DNA of 64,000 nucleotides from Novosphingobium sp. PhB57 (GCF_004342985.1 NZ_SMBO01000001.1:930001-994000), one strand, 5' to 3'. Positions 1 through 11,376 are shown, counted from the first letter of the stretch. Numbers and translations are program-made. Notes: a model not told the origin generated them from the letters alone.

Positions 1-13
1 CCCGTTACAGCCT

Positions 14-1087
14 TCAGAAGCCGTAGACCAGTGAGAAGCGCGAGATGGTGTCGGTCCGCAGCGATCCGTCCGGCGGCGAGGTTTCATGCTCGATCGAATA
101 GGACATCCGCGCCTTCAGCCCTTTGGCCATGCCTGCTTCCAGGCCGGTGGCCGAGGTGAAGGTACTGTTGCCGGTCTCGATGTAGGACGAGGCATCCTGG
201 GTCAGCTTGATCGTCGGCCCGACCTGCCAGTCGAAATCGATCGATGTCAGTCCCGACCATGTCGTTTCCTGCGGCACGGTTACGTAGCGCGTGCGGCGAA
301 GCGCCGGTCCGACTTCCAGCGAGAGCGTCACATTGTCGCGCTTCAGGACGCGGTAGCCGAGACCGCCGGACAGCGAGTAACGGTCGAGGAAGCCCTGGAT
401 CCGGTCCTTTTCGTATTGCACGCGGCCATATGTGAAGAGGCCGTCGTTCAGCGTGTAGCGCGGCTGGTAGCTGGCCCCGTACTGTTCGCGCGAAACGACC
501 CCGCGGTCCTTCTGATAGTCGGCATTGAGCTGCACGGTGTGCTGCCAGTTGAGCCCCTTGCGATCGAGCTTGACCGCGCCGGTATAGCCGAAATTGCTGG
601 TATTGCCGGTCGCGCGGAAGGCACCGAGTTCGACCTTGCCGGTCCACAGCTCCAGCAGCGCGGCGCGGCGGATGCGCTCCCTTTCGGCGTTCGCCTTGTC
701 CGCGATCTCCTGGGCGTTCGCATCCAGGAACGCCTGGTGGATCGCGCGGATCTCGTCCTTGTCATAAGGCTGCGTGGCAAGCGCGGCCTTCACCACGGCA
801 CCGACAACGGCGGAATCCTTGGTCTTGACCGCCGCTTCGAGCATCGATTTCACATTGCCCGGCAGGCGAGGCGGCGACACGGCGATGTAAGGCGGCGGAG
901 CGACATAGTCCGGCAGTTCGAGGCGCACCGGCAGTTCCTCGACGGGGAACAGCGGCACCAGTTCCAGCTCGGGGAAAGTCTCGAAATGATAGGGCTGAAA
1001 CTGAACCGACAGGGGTTCCTGGGCCTGCGCCGAGACGGCGATGAACAGAGCAGGCACACTAAAACAAACAGCCGAACGCATTGTCAT
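14..1087 (-). CDS. DUF481 outer-membrane beta-barrel protein (YdiY-like)
   Basis: This 357-residue protein is probably an outer-membrane barrel of the DUF481 (salt-induced outer membrane protein) family. Residues 1-22 form a Sec signal peptide ending in AQA before QEPL. A proline-rich and then charged helical stretch (to about residue 145) precedes a C-terminal half made of alternating beta strands that starts at WTGKVELGAFRATGNTSN, the typical DUF481 opening, and ends in an aromatic Phe (LVYGF), as barrel proteins do. It lies 17 bp downstream of the ABC permease on the same strand and may be the last gene of that run. The family assignment is by pattern recognition; no specific function is known, although a link to envelope transport is plausible from context. 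Confidence 0.8.
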   Translation of the reverse strand: MTMRSAVCFSVPALFIAVSAQAQEPLSVQFQPYHFETFPELELVPLFPVEELPVRLELPDYVAPPPYIAVSPPRLPGNVKSMLEAAVKTKDSAVVGAVVKAALATQPYDKDEIRAIHQAFLDANAQEIADKANAERERIRRAALLELWTGKVELGAFRATGNTSNFGYTGAVKLDRKGLNWQHTVQLNADYQKDRGVVSREQYGASYQPRYTLNDGLFTYGRVQYEKDRIQGFLDRYSLSGGLGYRVLKRDNVTLSLEVGPALRRTRYVTVPQETTWSGLTSIDFDWQVGPTIKLTQDASSYIETGNSTFTSATGLEAGMAKGLKARMSYSIEHETSPPDGSLRTDTISRFSLVYGF

Positions 1088-1104
1088 GTCACGATATTAC
1101 CGAT

Positions 1105-1878
1105 TCAGGCGCGCAGGCGCCACCCCGTGCGGAAGATCCAGGCGATGAAGCTGATGCACAGCGCCAGGAAGCCCAGCGTCATGCCCAGCGACAGGCCGAT
1201 CGGGAAATCGGAACTGCCATAGAAGCACCAGCGCAGTCCGTTGACCAAATAGACGACCGGATTTGCCATCGCCACCGACCGCCAGGGCTCGGGGAGCAGG
1301 TCGATGGAGTAGAAGGTGCCGCCCAGGAATGTCAGCGGCACGATGAACAGCACCGGAACGATGCCCAGCTTTTCGAAACTGTCCGCCCAGATGCCCAGGA
1401 TGAAGCCGAACAGCGAGAAGCTCGCCGAAACCAGCAGGATGAAGCCCAGCGCATAGAACGGATGGGCCACCGTATAGTCGACGAAGAACGTGGCGGTGGT
1501 GAGGATGATGGCGGCCAGGATCAGCGACTTGGTGGCCGCTGCACCCACGAAGCCGATCAGCGTCTCGGCCACGCCGACGGGCGCCGAAAGCAGCTCGTAG
1601 ATCGCGCCGGTGAAGCGCGGCATGTAGATGCCGAAGCTGCCGTTCGAGGTACTTTCGCTGAGCAGGGTCAGCAGCAGCAGGCCCGGCACGATGAAGGCGC
1701 CGTAGTTCACCCCGGCCATGCCCGAATCCATCTTGCTGCCGATCGCCGCGCCGAACACGACGAAGTAGAGCACGGTCGTCAGCACCGGCCCGAGGATCGA
1801 CTGCATGGCCGTGCGCAGGGCCCGCATGACCTCGCGCTTGTAGATGGTCCAGGTGCTGCGTGCGTTGAAGGCGATCAT
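1105..1878 (-). CDS. ABC-2 type transporter permease (YadH-like)
   Basis: This is a 257-residue polytopic membrane protein with six hydrophobic segments and an N-terminal amphipathic stretch (YKREVMRALRTAMQSILGPV), the hallmark of ABC-2 permeases. The length matches YadH-type exporters (about 256 residues). Its ATG overlaps the stop codon of the upstream ATPase gene by 4 bp (ATGA), so the two are translationally coupled and form one exporter with a separate ATPase. The substrate is unknown; YadGH-type systems are predicted drug, polysaccharide or lipid exporters. Confidence 0.88.
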   Translation of the reverse strand: MIAFNARSTWTIYKREVMRALRTAMQSILGPVLTTVLYFVVFGAAIGSKMDSGMAGVNYGAFIVPGLLLLTLLSESTSNGSFGIYMPRFTGAIYELLSAPVGVAETLIGFVGAAATKSLILAAIILTTATFFVDYTVAHPFYALGFILLVSASFSLFGFILGIWADSFEKLGIVPVLFIVPLTFLGGTFYSIDLLPEPWRSVAMANPVVYLVNGLRWCFYGSSDFPIGLSLGMTLGFLALCISFIAWIFRTGWRLRA

Positions 1879-2810
1879 GCCGCCGCTCCTTCCAGAAGGT
1901 CGACGAAGATGTCTTCGAGGCTCGATTCGCGAATGTCGATGGCGGTATAGTCGATGCCGTTCGCGACCAGGTCCTTGGTCAGCTGCGCCACTTGCGCCTT
2001 GCCGCCGCCCGAACCGTCGCCGCCGCGATAGACCAGTTCCAGCCCGTCGTCCGCGAGCGTGAGGTTGTAGTCCGCCAGGGCCGCGGGGATGGCGGGCAGC
2101 GGCACGGGAAGGCCGATATGCGCCTCGGTTCGGCCCAGCCGCTTCATCAGCGAGCGGGTGTCCTCGACCATGCGAATGCTGCCGGCCTGGATGATCCCGA
2201 CGCGGTCGGCCATCTCCTCGGCCTCTTCGATATAGTGCGTGGTGAGGATGATCGTGGTGCCGCGGTCACGGAGTTGGGCGATCTGCGCCCACATGTCGCG
2301 TCGCAGTTCCACGTCGACGCCGGCGGTCGGCTCGTCCAGGAACAGCAGGTCCGGTTCGTGCGCCAGCGCCTTGGCGATCAACACGCGCCGCTTCATGCCG
2401 CCGGAAAGCGCGCGGATCTGCGACTTGCGCTTGTCCCACAGGCTGAGCGCGCGCAGGATTTCCTCGATCCGCGCGGCATCGGGCGCCAGCCCGAACAGCC
2501 CGCGCGAATAGTTGACGGAATGGAGGACCGTCTCGAACATGTCGGTCGCCAGTTCCTGCGGCACCAGACCGATGCGGGCACGCAATGCGCGCCAGCCGTG
2601 AGTCATGTCCTCTCCGAAAGCGCGGATCGTCCCGCTGCTCGGTCGGACCAGACCGCAGACGGCGCCGATCAGCGTGGTCTTACCGGCACCATTGGGGCCG
2701 AGCAGAGCGAAGATCTCGCCCTTGTTGATCGTGAGGTCCACGCCCTGGAGCGCGGTGAAGCCCCCGGCGTAAGTCTTGGTCAGGCCGCTGATTTCGAGAA
2801 TGGGTTCCAT
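1875..2810 (-). CDS. ABC transporter ATP-binding protein (YadG-like)
   Basis: This is the ATPase partner of the adjacent permease. It has Walker A (GPNGAGKTT), the signature LSGGMKRRV and Walker B followed by DEP (LLFLDEPTAGVD), then an H-loop (TTHYIEEAEEMADR). After the roughly 220-residue ATPase domain there is a C-terminal extension, as in YadG/NatA-type proteins. The ATG at 2810 (MEPILEISGLTK) matches the normal family start but lacks a clear Shine-Dalgarno site. An in-frame TTG at 2846 lies just after a GAGGGG box and would add 12 residues, so the start is uncertain. queA ends at 2853, implying co-transcription. Confidence 0.88.
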   Translation of the reverse strand: MEPILEISGLTKTYAGGFTALQGVDLTINKGEIFALLGPNGAGKTTLIGAVCGLVRPSSGTIRAFGEDMTHGWRALRARIGLVPQELATDMFETVLHSVNYSRGLFGLAPDAARIEEILRALSLWDKRKSQIRALSGGMKRRVLIAKALAHEPDLLFLDEPTAGVDVELRRDMWAQIAQLRDRGTTIILTTHYIEEAEEMADRVGIIQAGSIRMVEDTRSLMKRLGRTEAHIGLPVPLPAIPAALADYNLTLADDGLELVYRGGDGSGGGKAQVAQLTKDLVANGIDYTAIDIRESSLEDIFVDLLEGAAA

Positions 2811-2852
2811 GGAGCGCGTGATGCGCGAAACCGGTGACAGTTCCAAGTCCCC

Positions 2853-3887
2853 TCAGGGTAAAAGTAGACTGGAATCTCCGTAGGAATAGAAGCGGTAACC
2901 CTCGCTGATGGCATGGACGTAGACTTCCTGCATCCGCTCCAGTCCCATCAGCGCCGAGACCAGCATGAACAGCGTGGATTTCGGCAAGTGGAAGTTGGTC
3001 ATCAGCCCGTCGATCGCCTTGAAGCGGTAGCCGGGGGTGATGAAGATCGCGGTATCGCCTTCGAAGGGACGAATCACATCGTCCTCCCCGGTCGCGCTTT
3101 CGAGCAGGCGCAGGCTGGTGGTGCCGACCGCGATGACCCGGCCGCCCGCCGCGCGCGCGGCGTTGAGACGGTTCGCAGTCTCTGCGTCGATCCGGCCCCA
3201 TTCGGCATGCATGCGGTGGTCCGCGGTCTCCTCGGCCTTGACCGGCAGGAAGGTCCCCGCGCCGACATGGAGCGTGAGCGTCTCGCGCTTCACGCCTGCC
3301 GCATCCAGCCGCTCGATGAGTTCGGGCGTGAAATGCAGCGCCGCGGTAGGCGCCGCGACGGCGCCCTTTTCGCGCGCGAACATGGTCTGGTAGTCGCTGG
3401 CGTCCTGCTCGTCGGTCTCGCGCTTGCCGGCGATATAGGGCGGCAGCGGCATGCGCCCTGCCCTTTCGAGCAGGACTTCGACGGGCTCGTCGCCTTCGAA
3501 GTGCAAGGTCCAGCTGCCGTCATCGTGCCGTTCTTCGGCAAGTGCCGTGACGTCGGCAGGAAATTCGATGCGGTCGCCGGCTTTCAGGCGCTTGGCATTG
3601 CGGACGAAAGCCTGCCAGCGGCGCAAGTCCATGCGCTTGTGCAGGGTGGCGCCGATCCGCGCTTCTCCGCGGCGCCCTTCGAGCTGGGCGGGAATGACGC
3701 GGGTGTCGTTGAAGACCAGGACGTCGCCGGCCCGCAGTTCGCCGGGAAGATCGCGCACGACGCGTTCGGCCATCGGGCCTGCATCGCGCCCCTGCACCAC
3801 CAGCATCCGCGCCGAATCGCGAGGACGTGCAGGACGCAGGGCGATGTTCTCAGCCGGAAGGTCGAAGTCGAAAAGGTCAACGCGCAT
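2853..3887 (-). CDS. queA: S-adenosylmethionine:tRNA ribosyltransferase-isomerase
   Basis: QueA transfers and isomerises the ribosyl group of SAM onto 7-aminomethyl-7-deazaguanine in tRNA, forming epoxyqueuosine at the wobble position of GUN anticodons. The start [11 protein letters not shown], the stretch [27 protein letters not shown] and [10 protein letters not shown] are typical of the family. The ATG at 3887 was preferred to an upstream in-frame start because it aligns with the usual N-terminus; the product is 344 residues, the normal size. It sits between the cyclophilin gene and the ABC exporter pair in a minus-strand run. Confidence 0.95.
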   Translation of the reverse strand: MRVDLFDFDLPAENIALRPARPRDSARMLVVQGRDAGPMAERVVRDLPGELRAGDVLVFNDTRVIPAQLEGRRGEARIGATLHKRMDLRRWQAFVRNAKRLKAGDRIEFPADVTALAEERHDDGSWTLHFEGDEPVEVLLERAGRMPLPPYIAGKRETDEQDASDYQTMFAREKGAVAAPTAALHFTPELIERLDAAGVKRETLTLHVGAGTFLPVKAEETADHRMHAEWGRIDAETANRLNAARAAGGRVIAVGTTSLRLLESATGEDDVIRPFEGDTAIFITPGYRFKAIDGLMTNFHLPKSTLFMLVSALMGLERMQEVYVHAISEGYRFYSYGDSSLLLP

Positions 3888-3940
3888 GGAGCGCCCTCTA
3901 GGGGCGCTCACACGCGGCGTCATCCATTTTTCGCGTCAGG

Positions 3941-4627
3941 TCAGTTCGACTTCGACTTGCTGAGCTGGTCGGCCGTGATCGACTGCGGCGCCGGAGCGAC
4001 CGGAGCAACCGGCGGCGGTGCCTTGTGCTCGGAAGCCAGCGAAGCCTGGACGATCTTCGTCGGGTTCTGCGGCGGCTCGCCGCGCTGGATCGCGTCGACG
4101 TACTGCATGCCCGAAATCACGCGACCGAAGTTCGTGTACTTACGGTCCAGCGAGAAGCGCGGGTAGAACACGATGAAGAACTGGCTGTTGGCGCTGTTCG
4201 GCTCGTTGGTGCGGGCCATCGAGACGGTGCCGCGAACATGCGGCATCGCGTTGAATTCGGCGGTGAGGTCGGGAAGCTGCGAGCCGCCCTGCCCGGTGCC
4301 CGTCGGATCACCAGTCTGCGCCATGAAGCCGTCGATCACGCGGTGGAAGATCTGGCCGTTGTAGAAGCCCTGCGCCGCCAGCGTCTTGACCCGCTCGACG
4401 TGATGCGGCGCCCATTCCGGCATGAGCCGAATGGCGACGCGGCCGCCGTCCGAGAGATCGAGCAGGAGCACGTTCTCGGGCTGGTGCGTGACGTCGGGAT
4501 CGACGAAAGTGGGCAGCGCTGCCACCGGCGGCGTCGGGGTCGGATCTTCCTTCTTCTTGGCCAGAGCAGGCGTAGCCGCCAGCGCCAGGCCGATCATCGT
4601 CGCGGTAAGGGTCAGGCGAAACGTCAT
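3941..4627 (-). CDS. Periplasmic peptidylprolyl isomerase (cyclophilin type)
   Basis: This 228-residue cyclophilin carries a signal peptide (residues 1-23, cleavage after ALA) and so should act on protein folding in the periplasm. The cyclophilin core is clear: FHRVIDGFMAQTGDPTGTGQGG, then VSMARTNEPNSANSQFFI and the final strand TNFGRVISGMQ. Arg in FHRV and Phe in FMAQ are the usual active-site residues. The C-terminal tail is proline-rich and unusual (APPPVAPVAPAP). The gene follows coaD with a 111-bp gap that holds a possible promoter. Confidence 0.93.
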   Translation of the reverse strand: MTFRLTLTATMIGLALAATPALAKKKEDPTPTPPVAALPTFVDPDVTHQPENVLLLDLSDGGRVAIRLMPEWAPHHVERVKTLAAQGFYNGQIFHRVIDGFMAQTGDPTGTGQGGSQLPDLTAEFNAMPHVRGTVSMARTNEPNSANSQFFIVFYPRFSLDRKYTNFGRVISGMQYVDAIQRGEPPQNPTKIVQASLASEHKAPPPVAPVAPAPQSITADQLSKSKSN

Positions 4628-4663
4628 CGAATACTCACAGGAAGGAAGCCGTTCAGGCCAGGG

Positions 4664-4692
4664 GCGATAGTGCCCCGCTGCTGACGTGACAA
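4664..4692 (-). promoter_or_regulatory. Candidate promoter upstream of the cyclophilin gene
   Basis: On the minus strand a TTGTCA box (4687-4692) is followed after 17 bp by TATCGC (4664-4669), a fair sigma-70-like arrangement, 37 bp before the start codon. It lies in the only sizeable gap of the xseB-to-DUF481 run, so the cyclophilin and queA genes may have their own promoter. This is a motif match only. Confidence 0.35.
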
Positions 4693-4738
4693 TGAATGAA
4701 TTTGTCGCAAGGACCGCGTGGAGGGTTCTGCGAGGTTC

Positions 4739-5257
4739 TCAGTAGTCGCCGAGGAGACCGTTGCGGGAGACTCTCGCCATCACGTCCTCGCGCACGGCGG
4801 GGCTCACGAACTTGGCGATTTCCCCGCCGAACATGGCGATTTCCTTGACCAGCTTGGAGGCGATCGGCTGGAGGCTGACGTCCGCCATCAGGAACACCGT
4901 CTCGATGGAGGGATTGAGCTGCTGGTTCATGCCCGCCATCTGGTACTCGTACTCGAAGTCCGCGACGGCGCGCAGCCCCCTCACGATGACGCTGGCCCCC
5001 TGCTTCTGCGCGAACTTCATCAGCAGCGCGTTGAAGCCTACCACGGTGACGTTCTCGATCCCCAGCGCCGCCACTTCGCGCTCGACCATGGCCATGCGTT
5101 CTTCGGGCGTGAACAGCGGATTCTTCGAAGGGTTCGTCGTCACGCCGATAATCAGGCGGTCGACCAGCTTGGCGCCGCGCCGGATGATATCGGCATGGCC
5201 CAGCGTGATGGGATCGAAAGTGCCGGGATAGACCCCGATACGTTCACCAAGGCTCAT
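4739..5257 (-). CDS. coaD: Phosphopantetheine adenylyltransferase
   Basis: CoaD converts 4'-phosphopantetheine and ATP to dephospho-CoA, the penultimate step of coenzyme A synthesis. The nucleotidyltransferase signature is intact: YPGTFDPITLGHADII at the N-terminus (TxGH-type motif) and later VRGLRAVADFEYEYQM, with the lysine and arginine of the family. The ATG at 5257 shares one base with the ispA stop codon (TGATG); a TTG one codon earlier is possible. At 172 residues it is the usual size. Confidence 0.95.
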   Translation of the reverse strand: MSLGERIGVYPGTFDPITLGHADIIRRGAKLVDRLIIGVTTNPSKNPLFTPEERMAMVEREVAALGIENVTVVGFNALLMKFAQKQGASVIVRGLRAVADFEYEYQMAGMNQQLNPSIETVFLMADVSLQPIASKLVKEIAMFGGEIAKFVSPAVREDVMARVSRNGLLGDY

Positions 5258-6165
5258 CAATGATCCCTCTCGATGATATAGCGCGCCACGGCACGCAGCA
5301 GGTCGGCTTCCTTGCCGTGCTGCGCCAGGTGGCCGATAGCCTGTTCGACCAGCATGCGGGCCTGTTCGCGGGCGCGGTCCGGGCCGAGCAGCGAGACGAA
5401 CGTCTCCTTGCCCGCCGTGGCGTCCTTGCCCACGGCCTTGCCGGCGACGGAAGCGTCGCCCTCATGATCGATGAGGTCGTCCGCGATCTGGAAGGCGAGG
5501 CCGATGTCCCGCGCGTAGCCGCGCAAGTGGGCGCGACCTTCCGGCGGCAGGCGCCCGAGGATAGCCCCCATCTCCACCGCCGCGCCCAGCAGCGCGCCGG
5601 TCTTGAGCTGCTGCAGCCGCGTGACGGTCTGGAGATCGAATTCGCTGGTCTCGGCCACGAGGTCCATCATCTGCCCGCCGGCCATGCCCTGCGCACCGCT
5701 GGCATGACCCAGCGCCTGCACGAGTTCGATGCGGGTGAAGGGATCCGCGCTCGTGGCCGGATCGCCCAGCACCTCGAAAGCGAAGGCATGGAGCGAGTCG
5801 CCCGCCAGCACGGCCGTGGCCTCGTCGAAGGCGAGATGAAGCGTGGGCTTGCCGTGGCGCAGGGCGTCATCGTCCATGCACGGCAGGTCGTCATGGATCA
5901 GCGAATAGACATGGATCGATTCGATGGCGATGGCTGCGCGAATCGCCGCCTCGCGCACGACGCCGTACATTTCCGCGACCCCGGCCAGCAGCAGCGGCCG
6001 CAAACGCTTGCCGCCGCCGATCGCGGCGTAGCGCATGGCCTCCACCAGCCGTGCCCGGGCATCGTCGGGAACCGGCAACAGCGCATCGAAGGCGCCGTCG
6101 ATTTCCTCGGCTATGCGGGCGAGGCCTTCGGAAAGGATCGGATCGGTCACGGCGACCTCACTCAC
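5257..6165 (-). CDS. ispA: Polyprenyl synthetase, probable farnesyl diphosphate synthase
   Basis: This 302-residue trans-prenyltransferase condenses isopentenyl diphosphate with allylic diphosphates. Both aspartate-rich motifs are present: DDLPCMDDD (first, DDxxxxD with two intervening residues, the bacterial FPP form) and DDLIDHEGD (second). GGKRLRP near residue 52 binds the pyrophosphate. Genomic pairing with xseB is the classical ispA context; dxs, often the next gene elsewhere, is replaced here by coaD. The start codon is GTG, 3 bp after the xseB stop. Chain-length specificity (C15 versus C20) is inferred from family and context only. Confidence 0.92.
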   Translation of the reverse strand: MSEVAVTDPILSEGLARIAEEIDGAFDALLPVPDDARARLVEAMRYAAIGGGKRLRPLLLAGVAEMYGVVREAAIRAAIAIESIHVYSLIHDDLPCMDDDALRHGKPTLHLAFDEATAVLAGDSLHAFAFEVLGDPATSADPFTRIELVQALGHASGAQGMAGGQMMDLVAETSEFDLQTVTRLQQLKTGALLGAAVEMGAILGRLPPEGRAHLRGYARDIGLAFQIADDLIDHEGDASVAGKAVGKDATAGKETFVSLLGPDRAREQARMLVEQAIGHLAQHGKEADLLRAVARYIIERDH

Positions 6166-6168
6166 GAA

Positions 6169-6453
6169 TCAGCGATCCGCCGCGTCGAACGGCTGGGTTC
6201 CTGCCGGAGCCCCGTCCGGCCCGGCGACGATGCGCTCGATCCGTGCCTGCGCGGCATCGAGCCGCTTCTGGCAATGCTGGCGCAGCGCTTCGCCGCGTTC
6301 GTAGAGCGTGATCGAGTCGTCGAGCGGCACATCGCCGCTTTCGAGGCGACGCACCACGTCCTCCAGCGCACGCAGCGCATCTTCGAAACTCATGCCCGCA
6401 ATATCCGGGCCGGCACTATTGGGGGCGCCAATTTCAGCACTGTTCTCAGTCAT
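6169..6453 (-). CDS. xseB: Exodeoxyribonuclease VII small subunit
   Basis: XseB joins XseA to form exonuclease VII, which degrades single-stranded DNA from both ends. The family core SFEDALRALEDVVRRLESGDVPLDDS is followed by LYERGEALRQHCQKRLDAAQARIE, the characteristic two-helix domain. The ATG at 6453 gives 94 residues, a normal length; a longer in-frame start exists but adds no conserved sequence. It is the first gene of the minus-strand run, and its upstream region diverges from purL. Confidence 0.93.
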   Translation of the reverse strand: MTENSAEIGAPNSAGPDIAGMSFEDALRALEDVVRRLESGDVPLDDSITLYERGEALRQHCQKRLDAAQARIERIVAGPDGAPAGTQPFDAADR

Positions 6454-6593
6454 GCCCACCGCAATGGAGCGGCCGCGTTCGGCGGTCAAGGCGGGACTGG
6501 GGGACGGCACTTTGGCAAACGGCGAGGGGCACGGCGAAATGGCCTTGTTTTTACGTCTAGCGAAGCGCCACGCTCGGCGCTAAGGCGCGTCGC

Positions 6594-8765
<2,172 letters not shown>

Positions 8766-8792
8766 TCGCTCTTCCTCCCGGAACGGAACCGG

Positions 8793-8824
8793 AAAAAGGG
8801 CGCCCCGACGGGCGCCCTTTTTTT
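8793..8824. terminator. Bidirectional intrinsic terminator between purL and the DUF1345 gene
   Basis: A perfect stem AAAAAGGGCGCCC / GGGCGCCCTTTTT with a CGAC loop is flanked by A and T runs on both sides. It can stop transcripts from purL (plus) and from the DUF1345 gene (minus), which converge here. Confidence 0.92.
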
Positions 8825-8832
8825 CTGCTCGG

Positions 8833-9495
8833 TCAACCGCCCCCGGTGGAAGAGGCCAGCACGTTTACCGTCAATGCCAGGATGCCGAGGTTGAAGGCGA
8901 AAGCGAACAGGCCGTGGAAGGTGGAAACCCGTCGTAGGTCCGAATCGGTGATCTCGATATCCGCGGTCTGGCAGGTCATGCCGATCACGAAGGCGAAGTT
9001 CACGAAGTCGGCAAAATCGGGCACGCAGCCGCCGGGGAAGTCCAGGCCTTCGTGATCTCCGCCGTCGCGGGAGGAATAATAGAGCCGTGCGTAATGGAAG
9101 GCGTAGATGAGGTTGGCGAAAGTCCAGCAGGCCAGCAGCGTCACCACCAGCAGCGCAATCTCGCCGGGCACGAGGCTCTTGTTGTCGAGCACCAGAGTGC
9201 CGAGCGCGGCGAGAATGATCGAGGATATCAGCCCGGTCAGCAGAAGCAGCAGAACCTGCCCCGCATCGTCGCGCTTGGCCTGACGGCGCATCACATCGGC
9301 CGTGCCGCCGCGCCATAGCGGGATGCAGCTCAGGGTGAAGACGATCACGGCCAGATCGAACGCGGTCACGACCGCCTCGACCTTGCGCATCACGGACAGC
9401 AGCGGCCAGGGCGAGAGCAGAAGCGCGGCCAGGAACAGCAGATAACGCGGGTGCGACAGCCGACTGAGAAAAGAGGTTTCATCGCCGGCCATCAT
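8833..9495 (-). CDS. DUF1345 family membrane protein
   Basis: This 220-residue protein has about five hydrophobic segments (around residues 19-33, 43-60, 78-98, 108-130 and 195-215) and matches DUF1345 by its LIYAFHYARLYYSSRDGG motif followed by DFVNFAFVIGMTCQTADIEI. No biochemical role is established for the family. The first of two tandem ATGs at 9495 is used; GGAAAGG lies 5 bp upstream of it and 8 bp upstream of the second. The start is 11 bp downstream of serB on the same strand, so the genes may be co-transcribed. Confidence 0.85.
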   Translation of the reverse strand: MMAGDETSFLSRLSHPRYLLFLAALLLSPWPLLSVMRKVEAVVTAFDLAVIVFTLSCIPLWRGGTADVMRRQAKRDDAGQVLLLLLTGLISSIILAALGTLVLDNKSLVPGEIALLVVTLLACWTFANLIYAFHYARLYYSSRDGGDHEGLDFPGGCVPDFADFVNFAFVIGMTCQTADIEITDSDLRRVSTFHGLFAFAFNLGILALTVNVLASSTGGG

Positions 9496-9506
9496 CGTCG
9501 CCTTTC

Positions 9507-10391
9507 CTAGATGCGAACCCATTCCTGCTCGTCGATACCGAGCAGCCGCAGCACGCTGGTGAGATCGCCGCGGTCGACCCAGCCGTTCGCCGCAGCGCGC
9601 GCCTTGGGCTTGGCGTGATAGGCGATACCGTAAGTCGCGGCTTCCAGCATGGGAATGTCGTTCGCGCCGTCGCCCGTGGCAAGGCTGGTGACGTCGTCGC
9701 CCAGCGCCGCCATCTCGGCCAGCAGCGTCGCCTTCTTGACCGCGCTGTCGACGATCGGGCCGGCAAGGCCGCCCGTCAGCTTGCCGTCGGCCACTTCCAG
9801 CCGATTGCCGACCACATGCTCGAAGCCGAGCTGCGCGGCGACCGGATCGGCGAAGTGGTGGAAGCCGCCAGTCACCAGGACGGTGCGGCAGCCGAACTTC
9901 TTGAGCGTCTCCACCAGCGTGCGCGCGCCCGGCATCGGCCGGATACGGCTGGCGAGGCATTCCTCGATGGCGCCGACCGAAAGGCCCCTGAGCAGTCCGA
10001 CTCGTTCCAGAAGGGCTTGCTCGAAGTCCAGTTCGCCCTGCATGGCCCGCTCGGTGATCTCGGCGATGCGCTCCTTGAGGCCCGCGAAGTCACCCAGTTC
10101 GTCGATGCATTCCTGGCCGATCATGGTCGAATCCATGTCGGAGATGAACAGTCCGGGAATCGTCGGCTCATGATCGCAGACCAGGCCGTCGGTCGGCGCG
10201 AAATGGTCATCCAGGGCCTTGCGCAGCGCGGCGGCGTCATCGTCGGGCGAGGCAAGCTGCATGGTCTTGCCGCAGAAATCGAGCATCGCCGCCGAAGCAA
10301 GCCGCACACCGCTTTCCTGCATTTCGGCCCGCGCCGCATCGATTCTTGCCGAGAGGTGGTCCGGTTCTGCTATCAGCCGCGCAATGAGCAC
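9507..10391 (-). CDS. serB: Phosphoserine phosphatase
   Basis: SerB hydrolyses O-phosphoserine in the last step of serine synthesis. The HAD core is complete: DMDSTMIGQECIDELGDFAG (nucleophile Asp and general acid Asp), LVTGGFHHF (Ser/Thr motif II) and ATGDGANDIPML (acidic motif IV). An N-terminal domain of about 90 residues precedes it. The chosen start is a GTG at 10391 with AAGGGA 8 bp upstream, giving 294 residues. This start overlaps the divergent miaA start by 8 bp, so the two genes must have promoters inside each other. Confidence 0.93.
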   Translation of the reverse strand: MLIARLIAEPDHLSARIDAARAEMQESGVRLASAAMLDFCGKTMQLASPDDDAAALRKALDDHFAPTDGLVCDHEPTIPGLFISDMDSTMIGQECIDELGDFAGLKERIAEITERAMQGELDFEQALLERVGLLRGLSVGAIEECLASRIRPMPGARTLVETLKKFGCRTVLVTGGFHHFADPVAAQLGFEHVVGNRLEVADGKLTGGLAGPIVDSAVKKATLLAEMAALGDDVTSLATGDGANDIPMLEAATYGIAYHAKPKARAAANGWVDRGDLTSVLRLLGIDEQEWVRI

Positions 10392-11376
10392 TGCGAATTC
10401 CCTTGAAGCTGCGTATGAAAATTCCACGGGCGGCCGCGAAAAGCCACCCCTCGCGCTCATCGCAGGGCCGACCGCCAGCGGCAAGAGCGATTGTGCCGTG
10501 GCGCTGGCGCAGGAGCTGGAGCGGCGCGGTCGGCGGGCCGTGGTCGTCAATGCCGACAGTTCGCAGGTCTATGCCGACCTGACCGTGCTCAGCGCCCGCC
10601 CCACGGCGGAGGAAATGGGCGGCATCGAGCACCGTCTGTTCGGCGCCTGGGACGGGGCCGAGACCTGCTCCGCCGCCGAATGGGCCCGCGCCGCGCGCGC
10701 GGCCATCGCCGCAGTCCATGCCGAGGGCGCCGTGCCCGTGCTGGTGGGCGGCACCGGCCTTTATATACGCACGCTCCTGGACGGCATCGCTCCGGTCCCC
10801 CCAATCGACCCGCAAGTGCGCGACGCGGTCCGCGCCCTCCCCGTTGCCGAGGCCTATGCCGCCTTGCAGGGCGAGGACCCGGAACGCGCTGCGCGCCTCG
10901 CTCCCGCAGACAGCGCGCGCATCGCCCGCGCCCTGGAGGTCGTCCGCTCTACCGGCCTGCCGATTGCCCATTGGCAGGCCCGGACCAGCGGCGGCATCGG
11001 CAGCGATGTCTCGCTTCACGCCGCAATCCTGCTTCCCGAACGCCAGACCCTCTACCGCCGCTGCGACTTGCGCTTCGCGCGCATGATCGAGCGCGGCGCC
11101 GCCATCGAAGTGGAGAGGCTGCTCGCCCGCGGCCTAGATCCCGACCTGCCGGTGATGCGCGCCATCGGCGTGCCGGAACTCGCCGCCGTTCTGCGCGGGG
11201 AAAGTGTGCTGGAGGAGGCCGTGGCCCGGGGATCGCAGGCCACCCGCAACTACGCCAAGCGCCAGTTCACCTGGTTGCGCCACCAGCCCCCGCAAGATTG
11301 GGCAAGGATCGAGTTCGAATATTTCGACCAAAAAACCCTTCAAGATAGATTATTTCACGTTATAGGGTTGACGTAA
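10384..11376 (+). CDS. miaA: tRNA dimethylallyltransferase
   Basis: MiaA adds a dimethylallyl group to N6 of A37 in tRNAs reading UNN codons. The P-loop GPTASGKS lies at residues 28-35; NADSSQVYADL, GGTGLYIRTLLDG and ATRNYAKRQFTWLR complete the family pattern. The only plausible start is the ATG at 10384, giving 330 residues; no strong Shine-Dalgarno site precedes it. The stop codon lies next to a possible promoter for the ilv genes. Confidence 0.95.
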   Translation: MSTANSLEAAYENSTGGREKPPLALIAGPTASGKSDCAVALAQELERRGRRAVVVNADSSQVYADLTVLSARPTAEEMGGIEHRLFGAWDGAETCSAAEWARAARAAIAAVHAEGAVPVLVGGTGLYIRTLLDGIAPVPPIDPQVRDAVRALPVAEAYAALQGEDPERAARLAPADSARIARALEVVRSTGLPIAHWQARTSGGIGSDVSLHAAILLPERQTLYRRCDLRFARMIERGAAIEVERLLARGLDPDLPVMRAIGVPELAAVLRGESVLEEAVARGSQATRNYAKRQFTWLRHQPPQDWARIEFEYFDQKTLQDRLFHVIGLT

